28,708 bases of DNA, from IMG/VR virus record IMGVR_UViG_3300043429_000394, positions 1 through 28,708 of that record. One strand, written 5' to 3'. This document shows positions 17,122 to 23,159 of this stretch, in pieces. How positions within the stretch are numbered: position 1 is the stretch's first letter; every line of letters starts with the position of its first letter. The DNA comes from a virus. Position numbers and translations under genes: made by a program. Under the pieces are notes generated by a model that had not been told where the DNA came from, did not search any database, and saw only the letters and a program-made list of their open reading frames with translations.

Positions 17122-17219
17122 TTCTTGGTGGCCTTCTTCATGCACTTGCCCATGGCAGCGCATTTCTTAGGTGCAGGGCACCCCGGGCAGGGGGTGAACT
17201 TCGGAGCCGGTTTCTTCAT
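17118..17219 (-). CDS. 33-aa Cys-rich basic peptide
   Basis: A very short frame runs from ATG at 17219 (ATGA overlap with the o-spanin stop) to TGA at 17118 (GTGA overlap with the next start). It encodes a Lys-rich peptide with four cysteines (C11, C14, C20, C26) in the order CPGCPAPKKC...GKC. Perfect coupling on both sides and the spaced cysteines argue that it is translated. Four cysteines could bind zinc. I recall similar small Cys/Lys peptides in environmental phages but cannot name a family. Its function is unknown. Confidence 0.62.
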   Translation of the reverse strand: MKKPAPKFTPCPGCPAPKKCAAMGKCMKKATKK

Positions 17220-17419
17220 TTGCAGAACTCCATCCGCTTCTCGTTGTGCGACGTTACACCCGCCAACAGCGAGGGATCATTCGCTGCCAACCAGTCTACC
17301 ACGTTGTCGCTGCCGTAGTATAGCGTTTCAGTCCAGTCGCACTCACTTGTCGTTGACGCCACGCACCCAGCGACGGCTACGAGACTTGAGAGACTCGCTA
17401 TCCAGAGCTTCGACCTCAT
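17216..17419 (-). CDS. outer-membrane lipoprotein spanin (o-spanin, Rz1-like)
   Basis: The 67-aa product starts at an ATG preceded by AGGAGATCGAGA. The N-terminus is a lipoprotein signal: a basic start, a hydrophobic stretch (LWIASLSSLVAVAG) and lipobox VAG-C19. The mature part is about 49 residues, including SHNEKRMEFC at the end. The gene begins inside the i-spanin gene in another frame and runs past its end, the usual nested Rz/Rz1 layout. The product would sit in the outer membrane and pair with the i-spanin to fuse inner and outer membranes in the last step of lysis. A longer frame with an ATG at 17446 exists, but it lacks the good ribosome-binding site and spoils the signal peptide. Confidence 0.75.
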   Translation of the reverse strand: MRSKLWIASLSSLVAVAGCVASTTSECDWTETLYYGSDNVVDWLAANDPSLLAGVTSHNEKRMEFCK

Positions 17420-17582
17420 TCTCGATCTCCTCTGCGCGTCGAACAACCCTCAGGGACCGCTCGACGGTGGCCAGTTTGATGTCAGCCTGCGCCGATCTTC
17501 TGCCACCAAACCAGCTTGTTGCCAGCGAGAGAGCATGAAGAACCGGCCGCAGGAGGGCGGAGAAAAACGCCTGCCAGATCAT
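17343..17582 (-). CDS. inner-membrane spanin (i-spanin, Rz-like)
   Basis: This 79-aa protein starts at ATG 17582, overlapping the holin stop as ATGA. Residues about 3-25 are hydrophobic and would anchor it in the inner membrane (FFSALLRPVLHALSLATSWF). Residues about 34-66 are charged and alpha-helical with heptad spacing (LRVVRRAEEIENEVEALDSE). This anchor plus periplasmic coiled coil is the i-spanin plan. The identity rests on architecture and on the o-spanin gene that overlaps its 3' end by 77 bases. A longer in-frame start at 17612 would overlap the holin gene more deeply and is less likely. Confidence 0.7.
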   Translation of the reverse strand: MIWQAFFSALLRPVLHALSLATSWFGGRRSAQADIKLATVERSLRVVRRAEEIENEVEALDSESLKSRSRRWVRGVNDK

Positions 17583-17749
17583 TCTTTGGCGCGCTTGGAG
17601 TAGATCGACCATAGCGCGGCAGCCAGCGTAGCTGCAGCGCCGCCGACGGTCGCAACGGTTTCGGCGTCAGTAACGCCCTGACCCACAAAGTACCCGCCGA
17701 GGGCGGCAACGATGGCGCGAACGACGCCTGCGATCTGATCACCAGTCAT
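17579..17749 (-). CDS. holin (Pam3-gp28-like)
   Basis: A 56-aa membrane protein starts at ATG 17749 behind a clear AGGAG site. The sequence begins MTGDQIAGVVRAIVAALGGY and ends with LWSIYSKRAKE. There are two hydrophobic segments (about 7-24 and 32-50) joined by a short turn with TDAET, and a basic tail. This matches small two-helix holins; I associate the wording with the Pam3-gp28 holin family. It would permeabilise the inner membrane and release the endolysin at the lysis time. Its ribosome-binding site directly abuts the stop of the endolysin C-terminal remnant, which suggests that the two genes were once adjacent. Confidence 0.8.
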   Translation of the reverse strand: MTGDQIAGVVRAIVAALGGYFVGQGVTDAETVATVGGAAATLAAALWSIYSKRAKE

Positions 17750-17758
17750 GGCAGTCTC

Positions 17759-17848
17759 CTATTTTGCCGGATAGACCCGGCGGTCCAGTTCCCAGTGCGG
17801 TGGACGGTTTGAGTTTGCATTTTCCACCTCACGCAATATGATGGCTGC
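17759..17848 (-). pseudogene. orphan 3' end of an M15 endolysin gene (remnant)
   Basis: The longest open stretch ending at TAG (17761-17759) begins after an in-frame TGA and has no ATG or GTG start. Its last residues read NRPPHWELDRRVYPAK. They align with the end of the intact endolysin, KDGPHWELSWKAYPA: PHWEL and YPA are identical at the same spacing, and the shared His is the last zinc ligand of M15 peptidases. The TAG runs into the AGGAG of the holin. This is best read as the former endolysin C-terminus, cut off by the HNH gene insertion. The DNA match to the intact copy is only partial, so it is not a fresh target-site duplication. Confidence 0.6.
17815..17842 (+). promoter_or_regulatory. 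candidate sigma70-type promoter for the HNH gene
   Basis: TTGCAT (17815-17820) lies 16 bases before TATGAT (17837-17842). The -10 box matches the consensus at five of six positions and the -35 box at three of six. The gene start is 24 bases further on, with AGGAG between (17851-17855). An HNH gene running against the late operon would need such a promoter. Confidence 0.35.
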
Positions 17849-17865
17849 TCAGGAGTAGCGCCAAC

Positions 17866-18405
17866 ATGACCCAGATTACGCGAATTTGCTTTCGTTGCAA
17901 AACGGAAAAGCCAGCGACTCTTGAGTTCTTCTACAGAGACTCGGCAAGACCGCTAGGGGTATCTTATGAGTGCAAAACATGCCTATCCATCAGGAAAAAG
18001 GGAAGAGATCGCCGCAAGGAGCGATGGTCAAACATGACCGTAGACCAGCGGGAAAAGAAAAAAGCACTGGCGCAGAAATACGCGAAAACGAACAGGGGGA
18101 GGGCCATTTACCTTCGGAAAGCATACCAAAGAATAGACGCCTGCGATCTGTCTACGGATGAAGTCATGGCGCTAATCGCTCAACCGTGCGTTCACTGTGG
18201 AACAACGGATAATCCTCGCGGGCTTGACAGGATAGACAACAAGCTCCCCCACATTAAGGGGAACGTTGCACCTGCGTGTGCGCCGTGCAACTTCGCGCGC
18301 GGAGATAGGTTTTCATTTGCAGAGATGCAGAAAATTGGCGCGGTCATCCGAGAGATCATGCAGGATAGGCTTTCCAACTCAACTCCCAATGCGGACCGTC
18401 CTTGA
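17866..18405 (+). CDS. HNH endonuclease (homing-type, free-standing)
   Basis: This 179-aa protein has an N-terminal zinc-ribbon-like module (C8-x2-C11 and C36-x2-C39), a basic helical linker, and a C-terminal HNH fold (C108-x2-C111, then GLDRIDN at 119-125, N133, and C138-x2-C141-N142). Such enzymes cut related phage genomes that lack the gene and spread by repair. It is on the opposite strand from the lysis genes around it. It is visibly richer in A and T than its neighbours, starts behind AGGAG, and its last 50 bases overlap the 3' end of the endolysin gene in antisense. All this marks it as an invader between endolysin and holin. Confidence 0.85.
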   Translation: MTQITRICFRCKTEKPATLEFFYRDSARPLGVSYECKTCLSIRKKGRDRRKERWSNMTVDQREKKKALAQKYAKTNRGRAIYLRKAYQRIDACDLSTDEVMALIAQPCVHCGTTDNPRGLDRIDNKLPHIKGNVAPACAPCNFARGDRFSFAEMQKIGAVIREIMQDRLSNSTPNADRP

Positions 18406-18769
18406 ACCGCCAATCACCTCCCCATACGATGGCGACGTCTTCCTTGTCTGCGGCAGCCTTAATCACGACAGCCAGCTTGTGATACAGCGGCCACGCATAC
18501 ATCTCTTCCGACTCGACCTTGCCGTCCTTGTCGATGTCCACATAAGGCACGAGGTCCACGGCATGGCCCGTCAGGTGGCGGCTGTTCAGGGTCTTCGATG
18601 CGCCGATTCGGACAAGCTCCCGCTGCCGCTCAATGGTGCGTAGGCCCTCGGTGATGATGAACGGGAACGGGGCGTCCTGCAGTGCACGGTCCATGACTCG
18701 GCGGAGCTCGGGGCGAACGCCTTGCAGGTTCTTTAGGCTCCGCTGGTCCCACTGCCGCATGTCAGCCAC
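18356..18769 (-). CDS. endolysin, M15 family L-Ala-D-Glu / D-Ala-D-Ala type peptidase
   Basis: This 137-aa peptidase would cleave peptide stems of peptidoglycan. The zinc site is visible: SRHLTGHAVD supplies H65 and D72, and GPHWEL supplies H127. WGGDW (116-120) and the TEGLRT segment with R44 also fit the M15 (VanY/T5-endolysin) fold. Between D72 and the last helix lies DIDKDGKVESEE (78-89), which has the spacing of an EF-hand calcium loop. No signal peptide is present, so it relies on the holin. The start is GTG 18769 (8-base overlap with the previous gene) or ATG 18760; neither has a strong ribosome-binding site. The last 50 bases overlap the HNH gene on the other strand. Confidence 0.9.
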   Translation of the reverse strand: MADMRQWDQRSLKNLQGVRPELRRVMDRALQDAPFPFIITEGLRTIERQRELVRIGASKTLNSRHLTGHAVDLVPYVDIDKDGKVESEEMYAWPLYHKLAVVIKAAADKEDVAIVWGGDWRFKDGPHWELSWKAYPA

Positions 18770-19055
18770 CAGTGGTCTTGATGATGTAGGTCATGCCCGC
18801 GCCAACGATGAGCCAGAAGCCCTTGTCGATTATGTGGTAGACGACGCCACGCTTGGTAGAGGTCTTCTCGACTTCAGCAAGGCGCTCGTCGATTTCCGAC
18901 TGCGCCTCGTCGTACCGATCCATGCGCTTAAACAGCGTCACCATCCGCTCCTCAATCCGCGCCATCGCAGTCACGACTTTAGTCAACTCGTCGATCTTGT
19001 CTCCGAGTTTGTCGAGGTTCTTTTCGATGCGGTCGAAACGCTGGTCGTCGGCCAC
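18762..19055 (-). CDS. coiled-coil membrane protein, possible holin partner/antiholin (97 aa)
   Basis: The start is GTG at 19055 behind CAGGAG with a six-base spacer, one base after the previous stop. Residues about 3-60 are a long charged heptad helix (RFDRIEKNLDKLGDKIDELT, then RIEERMVTLFKRMDRYDEAQ). Residues about 78-93 are a single hydrophobic segment (FWLIVGAGMTYII) near the C-terminus. This plan resembles XhlA-like lysis accessory proteins. With the endolysin next in the operon, it may modulate the holin or act as a second one. An upstream in-frame ATG at 19217 would lie inside the 145-aa gene and is rejected. Confidence 0.6.
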   Translation of the reverse strand: MADDQRFDRIEKNLDKLGDKIDELTKVVTAMARIEERMVTLFKRMDRYDEAQSEIDERLAEVEKTSTKRGVVYHIIDKGFWLIVGAGMTYIIKTTGG

Positions 19056-19056
19056 G

Positions 19057-19494
19057 TTAAACTCCTGCGTAGGTCTGGAAGAAGGCGTCGATTTCGGTGG
19101 CGGTCTTGCCTGCGGCGGTGCCCATGGCGGCCACCAGCGGGTCGCTGCGGAGAACTTCCGACGGGCGCAGGGCGCGGACCTTAGCGGGGAACTGCTGCTC
19201 CACAGGGAGGCCGTCAATGACAGTCAGAATCGCGAACGGCAGTGTTCCGGCCAGCCACGCGTCCGCCTCGGCCTCAGTTATCCACTGTTCGGTCACGAGA
19301 CCGATCAGAAGCTGGGCGAAGGAGATGGATTGCGGGACGGGCGGGGGCGGAGGTGCGACCGCAACCCAATCCAGACCATCCCAGTCATAAAACTGCCCCG
19401 GCTTTTGCGGGACGACGGTGGCCCCGCTTGGAGTTGGAACTGGCTCAATAGCCTCAAAGTAGTTGCCGTTCGCGTCGATGAAGAAACTATGCAT
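19057..19494 (-). CDS. tail-fibre-region protein of unknown function (145 aa)
   Basis: The ATG overlaps the preceding stop as TGATG. The N-terminus resembles tail-fibre accessory or assembly proteins (FFIDANGNYFEAI...), followed by a proline run (PPPPPVP). A helical domain contains LVTEQWITEAEADAWLAGTL and EQQFPAKVRALRPS. I recognise this second block as recurring in phage genomes downstream of fibre genes, but I know of no assigned function. It could be a fibre chaperone or a small tail component. It is the last gene before the lysis cassette. Confidence 0.6.
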   Translation of the reverse strand: MHSFFIDANGNYFEAIEPVPTPSGATVVPQKPGQFYDWDGLDWVAVAPPPPPVPQSISFAQLLIGLVTEQWITEAEADAWLAGTLPFAILTVIDGLPVEQQFPAKVRALRPSEVLRSDPLVAAMGTAAGKTATEIDAFFQTYAGV

Positions 19495-19922
19495 CAGCGA
19501 AGCTCCGAAAATATCTGCGGGGCGGACACCGTCACCCTATAGTAATAGTTCGGCGGGATGATCGCGGATGAGTGTCCATAGTCGGCGGCGTCGTTGGCAT
19601 CGACCGTAATCCAAGTAACGTTATCGACTGACACCTGAACAGCTGAGCCTGAACCACCCGTCTTAACGGCGATCTGGATCGGCTTTCCCGTCGTGTTTTG
19701 GTAGCTGACACCTGCAGTCCTCGTTACGGTTTGCCATGTCTGGCCAAGCCCAACGGCTTCTGTGGCAATTGCCTGCGCCACCCGCAGCGGCGTCATCTGG
19801 GTCGTGTTGTCGGTGCCAGCCTCGGCCTGCGCCTGAGAGGACAGCGCCACCGTGACGCCATTCACTGTTGCGGTGTTGCCGCCAGCACCATCGACAAATG
19901 CGTTTGCTTTGACCGTGCTCAT
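19494..19922 (-). CDS. small tail-fibre-like protein (142 aa)
   Basis: The ATG at 19922 follows a GAGGG site. Residues about 30-55 read SSQAQAEAGTDNTTQMTPLR followed by VAQAI, a motif typical of phage tail-fibre shafts. The rest is beta-rich with many Thr, Val and Ser, including a segment like SVDNVTWITVDANDAADYGH. It probably forms a short trimeric fibre or a fibre tip. It lies in a row of fibre-related genes and its stop overlaps the next start (TGATG). Confidence 0.6.
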   Translation of the reverse strand: MSTVKANAFVDGAGGNTATVNGVTVALSSQAQAEAGTDNTTQMTPLRVAQAIATEAVGLGQTWQTVTRTAGVSYQNTTGKPIQIAVKTGGSGSAVQVSVDNVTWITVDANDAADYGHSSAIIPPNYYYRVTVSAPQIFSELR

Positions 19923-19924
19923 GA

Positions 19925-20560
19925 TCAGCCCTCGTACATGACTGTGAAGGAACCGCTGTCGTAAGTGTCGATGCCGCCAACGGTGGTAAACCTAAAACGA
20001 TCAAGAGCACCAGACAGCGTCACTCGTCCAGTTCCAACCGGGCCACGAATGCCCGTATTGTCAGACAGAATACTGTCGATGAACCAAGTATTCCCAGAGG
20101 CGTTGATCAACTTGATTGTGCCGTCATAGACATATGTAGCATTGCTGTCGTTATCGACGGTGAACCCGTTTGTGGACACACTACCGGCCCCTGTCCCCGC
20201 ATTACGACAGTTAAGGCAAGAGGAAACGTATCCTGTGGTTTGCACAGAACCCGAGCCGATCTGTAGCAGCTTGTTTGACGTTCCGTTAGTGGAAGCAGAT
20301 GACACAAATATAGTCACACGCTTGACCCACGACGGTATACCCGTGAAGTCGGTTGTCGCCCCGGTGATGCTACCCCCAGACACCAACGTCAACGCGCCGC
20401 CGTTGATCGTCTTGTTCGTCAGCGTCTGCGTGGCATCGGTACCGACCAGCGTAGTGGTGGCATCCGGCAGGCTGATCGTGCGGTTCGTGTTCGTGTTCGG
20501 GCTTTCGACGATGACCGTCCCGGTGCCGGAAGCATTGCCGCGTATGGTTAGGTTCGACAT
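19925..20560 (-). CDS. tail fibre protein with C-terminal head domain (211 aa)
   Basis: The start is ATG at 20560, overlapping the stop of the 310-aa fibre gene as TGATG; a longer in-frame start at 20743 would run deep into that gene. The front carries fibre-shaft motifs (TRTISLPDATTTLVG-like, then DATQTLTNKTINGG). The second half, starting GIPSWVKRVTIFVSSASTNG and ending DRFRFTTVGGIDTYDSGSFT, resembles a beta-sandwich domain I have often seen at the end of phage tail fibres. It probably contacts the host surface. Three cysteines in the middle (CLNCRN and nearby) are unusual for a fibre head. Confidence 0.68.
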   Translation of the reverse strand: MSNLTIRGNASGTGTVIVESPNTNTNRTISLPDATTTLVGTDATQTLTNKTINGGALTLVSGGSITGATTDFTGIPSWVKRVTIFVSSASTNGTSNKLLQIGSGSVQTTGYVSSCLNCRNAGTGAGSVSTNGFTVDNDSNATYVYDGTIKLINASGNTWFIDSILSDNTGIRGPVGTGRVTLSGALDRFRFTTVGGIDTYDSGSFTVMYEG

Positions 20561-21492
20561 CAGACCACCGTCCAGACTTCGCCGTCGCCCACCGTGACGG
20601 TGACGCCGGAATTGATTGTGATAGGCCCTGCGCTCATCGCGTTGGTGCCGTTGGTGATGGTATAGTTTGTCGTGACGGTCTGGCCGTTTTCGTAAAACAC
20701 GCGATCCGGGCCACCGCCCGTGGCACCACCCACGCCGCCCCACGCGGAGCCGTTGTAGCCCTCAAACACATTGAGTGTGCTGTTGAAGCGGAAATATCCA
20801 GCAAGCGGCGAACCGTCGCGCTCGGCCGTCGTCCCCGCCGGAAGCACCGCCGCCCCAGTTGCGGACGTGCGCCCAGTCTTGGCGTCAAGCTGCGTCTGGA
20901 TCGCGCTCGTCACGCCGTCGACATACCCGAGCTCGGTCGCTGTCAGCGTGCCGGGAATACCATCTAACACGTTCAATTCAGCCGTGGTCGCCGTCACGCC
21001 GTCTAGGATGTTCAGTTCAGCCGTGGTCGCCGTCACGCCGTCTAGGATGTTCAGTTCAGCAGTGGAGAGCGTGGCTCCGTCTAGGATGTTCAGTTCGGCC
21101 GTGCTCAGCAACGCCCCGTCTAGGATGTTGATCTCCGCCGCGGAAGCAGTGACGCTGAACTGCGCCAAGTCCACCGTGTCGGCAGCATCTTGTGCGGCGT
21201 CCAGAACGCTGGCAGCAGTAACCCGCATCTCGATGGTAGACCCAGCAGCAAAGGTCCGTGCCGTCGTACCCTCGGCGCCGCGTGTTGCAGTCAGCGTGTC
21301 CGTCGCCCGGGCAGTGACCCGCACGATCTCGTAGTTGCCAGCCGCGTCCTCGATGGTGGCATAGAAGTACTCACCCGCGCCAAGCGCCGGGAACCGCGCG
21401 CCGTGGCCGACGGGCAGGAGGATGGTCGTGCTACCAGACAACACCTCCGTGCGGAGCGATGACCGGACGTTGTTGCTTAGTTTGACTACCAT
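20560..21492 (-). CDS. tail fibre protein with 13-residue shaft repeats (310 aa)
   Basis: The ATG follows GTGAGGATAAG. The first 110 residues form a beta-rich attachment domain (STTILLPVGHGARFPALGAG; TARATDTLTATRGAEGTTAR). Residues about 119-184 are five tandem 13-residue units around AELNILDG, a fibre-shaft repeat that would wind into a trimeric stalk. The C-terminal third (AGYFRFNSTLNVFEGYNGSA) is a small domain commonly seen near fibre ends. It heads the fibre gene group and is followed by a second fibre gene in TGATG overlap, so the two proteins may form one composite appendage. Confidence 0.72.
   Translation of the reverse strand: MVVKLSNNVRSSLRTEVLSGSTTILLPVGHGARFPALGAGEYFYATIEDAAGNYEIVRVTARATDTLTATRGAEGTTARTFAAGSTIEMRVTAASVLDAAQDAADTVDLAQFSVTASAAEINILDGALLSTAELNILDGATLSTAELNILDGVTATTAELNILDGVTATTAELNVLDGIPGTLTATELGYVDGVTSAIQTQLDAKTGRTSATGAAVLPAGTTAERDGSPLAGYFRFNSTLNVFEGYNGSAWGGVGGATGGGPDRVFYENGQTVTTNYTITNGTNAMSAGPITINSGVTVTVGDGEVWTVV
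20942..21136. repeat. five 39-bp tandem repeats in the fibre gene
   Basis: Five adjoining 39-base units start at 20942, 20981, 21020, 21059 and 21098. The units at 20981 and 21020 are identical at every base; the others differ mainly in the part encoding the variable residues. Each unit keeps a core encoding AELNILDG. The repeats are in frame, so unit gain or loss would change the fibre stalk length without breaking the gene. Confidence 0.85.
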
Positions 21493-21499
21493 CTTATCC

Positions 21500-22270
21500 T
21501 CACGCGAACTTCGGGAACTGGGCAGTGACAGTGCCGCGGGTGTTCATCAGGTTAGCCCGGGCCCGGCGCTCCGTCAGTGTAAACAGCGCCTGCTTGGCAT
21601 GGTAGGAGGCCAACTCGCGGTCAGTCCACGACACACCGGGCATAACCAGAAGGTGCTGCAGCGCGGAATGCACAATCGGTTCTTCCAGTTCATTCAGGAT
21701 CGTTTGGTCCATGCCCGCCGCAGTCCGCGTCGGCTTGAGCGCGTAGAACATCCGCACCATGTACGTGTCCTCGCCATCGGGTAGCGGCAGTATGATGTAC
21801 CGATCGGGCGTCAACTGTGTTACCGACCGCGGCTGCGCGGCCGTAGCAACGATCGCGGGGGGCAGGACAAACTCAGAGCCCGGGTTGAATTCGGTCTCGT
21901 CGTAGACATCTGACCCGGTGTAACTGGGCGGAGTAAGGCTCCAAACGACTGACGGGTCTTCCCCGCTGTATATGTCCGCCCATTCAGGATAGCTATCTAG
22001 TGCCTGCTCTAGCGTCAGTACTTCGAGCGGGCTGTCGTTAACCGACACGCGGAAAACCACGTGAACCTCGGTATCCAAAGGCTTCTGGTACTCGTAGTCG
22101 AATACCCCGGGCAGCAGTTGGAACTTGGGCTGGGCGTAGCGCCATGCCAGTGTGCGCTCACAGACACGGATTGCTGCGTCGCGGATGTGCTGCACAGCCA
22201 GCGGCTGCGGGCAGCCGGGCACCGACGGCAGCACCTTAGGCAGTACGTCTGTAAACGCGCGCGTAGGCAT
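21500..22270 (-). CDS. putative neck/adaptor structural protein (256 aa)
   Basis: The start shares a base with the previous stop (TGATG). Segments such as LAVQHIRDAAIRVCERTLAW and PKFQLLPGVFDYEYQKPLDT fit a family of conserved proteins found beside head-tail adaptor genes in short-tailed aquatic phages. The sequence has an N-terminal helical part and a beta-rich middle (DRYIILPLPDGEDTYMVRMF) followed by C-terminal helices. It is probably part of the connector ring between portal and tail, but I have no firm family name. Confidence 0.65.
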   Translation of the reverse strand: MPTRAFTDVLPKVLPSVPGCPQPLAVQHIRDAAIRVCERTLAWRYAQPKFQLLPGVFDYEYQKPLDTEVHVVFRVSVNDSPLEVLTLEQALDSYPEWADIYSGEDPSVVWSLTPPSYTGSDVYDETEFNPGSEFVLPPAIVATAAQPRSVTQLTPDRYIILPLPDGEDTYMVRMFYALKPTRTAAGMDQTILNELEEPIVHSALQHLLVMPGVSWTDRELASYHAKQALFTLTERRARANLMNTRGTVTAQFPKFA

Positions 22271-22914
22271 CAGATCACCTCACCCTTATCCATCCCGGCG
22301 TTCTTCGTATCGGTCACCTTGCGGCTCTGGAGGTTTGTCCCGAGTTGCTGCACAAAGCTGTCGTAGAATAGTTTGGCACGGCCAGACTGGACATGCTCGT
22401 CGTCGATCGACTCGGCGAGGAACACAACACCGTCAACCAGAGCGGGGAAGTACACGTCTGATATGAAGCCTATCGTACCGGTCAGTAGGTAATCCGGCGG
22501 GCTCTTCGTGTATTCACCAACAAGTACTACCCCCGCCGCGGGGCGGGGGTAGAGGAAGAACCGGTCAGGATTCTTCACATGGCGCATGAAGTTTACCGGC
22601 TGCCCGGCGGCTTCCTGCATCCAATTCGGGTAGTTACGGTTCATAGTCTCGCGATCAACCTCGTTGATTGCGGCACCGTTCTTTACTTGGAAGATGTCCA
22701 GCAGGCGCACAGCGTCAGCAGGCAGTGACTGCACTGCAGAACCTGCAGTGGTCGAAATATCCACGATCTCAGAGAAGAGGTCGGGGCGCAGAATGGCCAT
22801 GCGCTTGAGCGTCTGGTTGACATAACCGAGCAGCACCGCGTCGCTGTAGCGATACGGTAGCCCCTCGTCTTGTACGATGCGCCGAACCTCGACTATGACA
22901 TCAGCTGGTGTCAT
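22270..22914 (-). CDS. head-tail adaptor (DUF6682/gp6-like, 214 aa)
   Basis: The start overlaps the stop of the 82-aa gene (ATGA). The N-terminus is a helical adaptor fold (ADVIVEVRRIVQDEGLPYRY...LLGYVNQTLKRM), as in proteins that dock under the portal. The middle block (VRLLDIFQVKNGAAINEVDR; NYPNWM) and the FLYPRPAAG segment fit the phage adaptor family I know as DUF6682. It would form the first ring below the portal. A perfect 11-bp inverted repeat lies inside the gene at 22527-22552. Confidence 0.7.
   Translation of the reverse strand: MTPADVIVEVRRIVQDEGLPYRYSDAVLLGYVNQTLKRMAILRPDLFSEIVDISTTAGSAVQSLPADAVRLLDIFQVKNGAAINEVDRETMNRNYPNWMQEAAGQPVNFMRHVKNPDRFFLYPRPAAGVVLVGEYTKSPPDYLLTGTIGFISDVYFPALVDGVVFLAESIDDEHVQSGRAKLFYDSFVQQLGTNLQSRKVTDTKNAGMDKGEVI
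22527..22552. repeat. perfect 11-bp inverted repeat within the adaptor gene
   Basis: CTACCCCCGCC at 22527-22537 is matched by its exact reverse complement at 22542-22552, with four bases between. RNA from either strand would fold into a very stable hairpin. The codons spell YPRPAAGVV, so coding constraint alone does not force the symmetry. Confidence 0.8.
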
Positions 22915-23159
22915 TCAGGCAAGTTCCTCGATGCGTCTGCCGACAGTTCTGGCGAACTATACACAGGCTCAGTCAGGTTGTCATCAGCCACGAGCTCGAT
23001 CTTCTTGGTACGCCGTTTGGCTTTCTCCATCACTACCGGTGGGGCGAACCGCTCCGGGAATGCTTCTTCCTCAGTGACTTCCTCGCATAGAGAGTTCTTG
23101 GCAAGGATAGGATGCCACTCATAGATGAATCCGTCGTTCTTGTTGCGCAGGTACCGCAT
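22911..23159 (-). CDS. small conserved head-region protein (82 aa)
   Basis: The start is ATG 23159, overlapping the previous stop as TGATG behind a GGAAAGGGAAGAAG site; a GTG one codon upstream is also possible. The sequence opens with YLRNKNDGFIYEWHPILAKN, then a Glu-rich stretch (EEVTEEEAFPERF) and a basic patch (KAKRRTKK). I recall this opening as recurring in phages next to adaptor genes. Its function is unknown; a role in head completion is inferred from place. Confidence 0.65.
   Translation of the reverse strand: MRYLRNKNDGFIYEWHPILAKNSLCEEVTEEEAFPERFAPPVVMEKAKRRTKKIELVADDNLTEPVYSSPELSADASRNLPE

Noticed and set aside
17482-17742. 86-aa - strand frame over holin and i-spanin
   Set aside because: It is Pro/Ser/Leu/Arg-rich and out of frame with the holin, which has a proper ribosome-binding site and membrane pattern.
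17816-18405. Group I intron containing the HNH gene
   Set aside because: The endolysin frame is complete without splicing, and the HNH gene runs opposite to the presumed intron. I could not recognise intron core pairing by eye; not excluded, but not supported.
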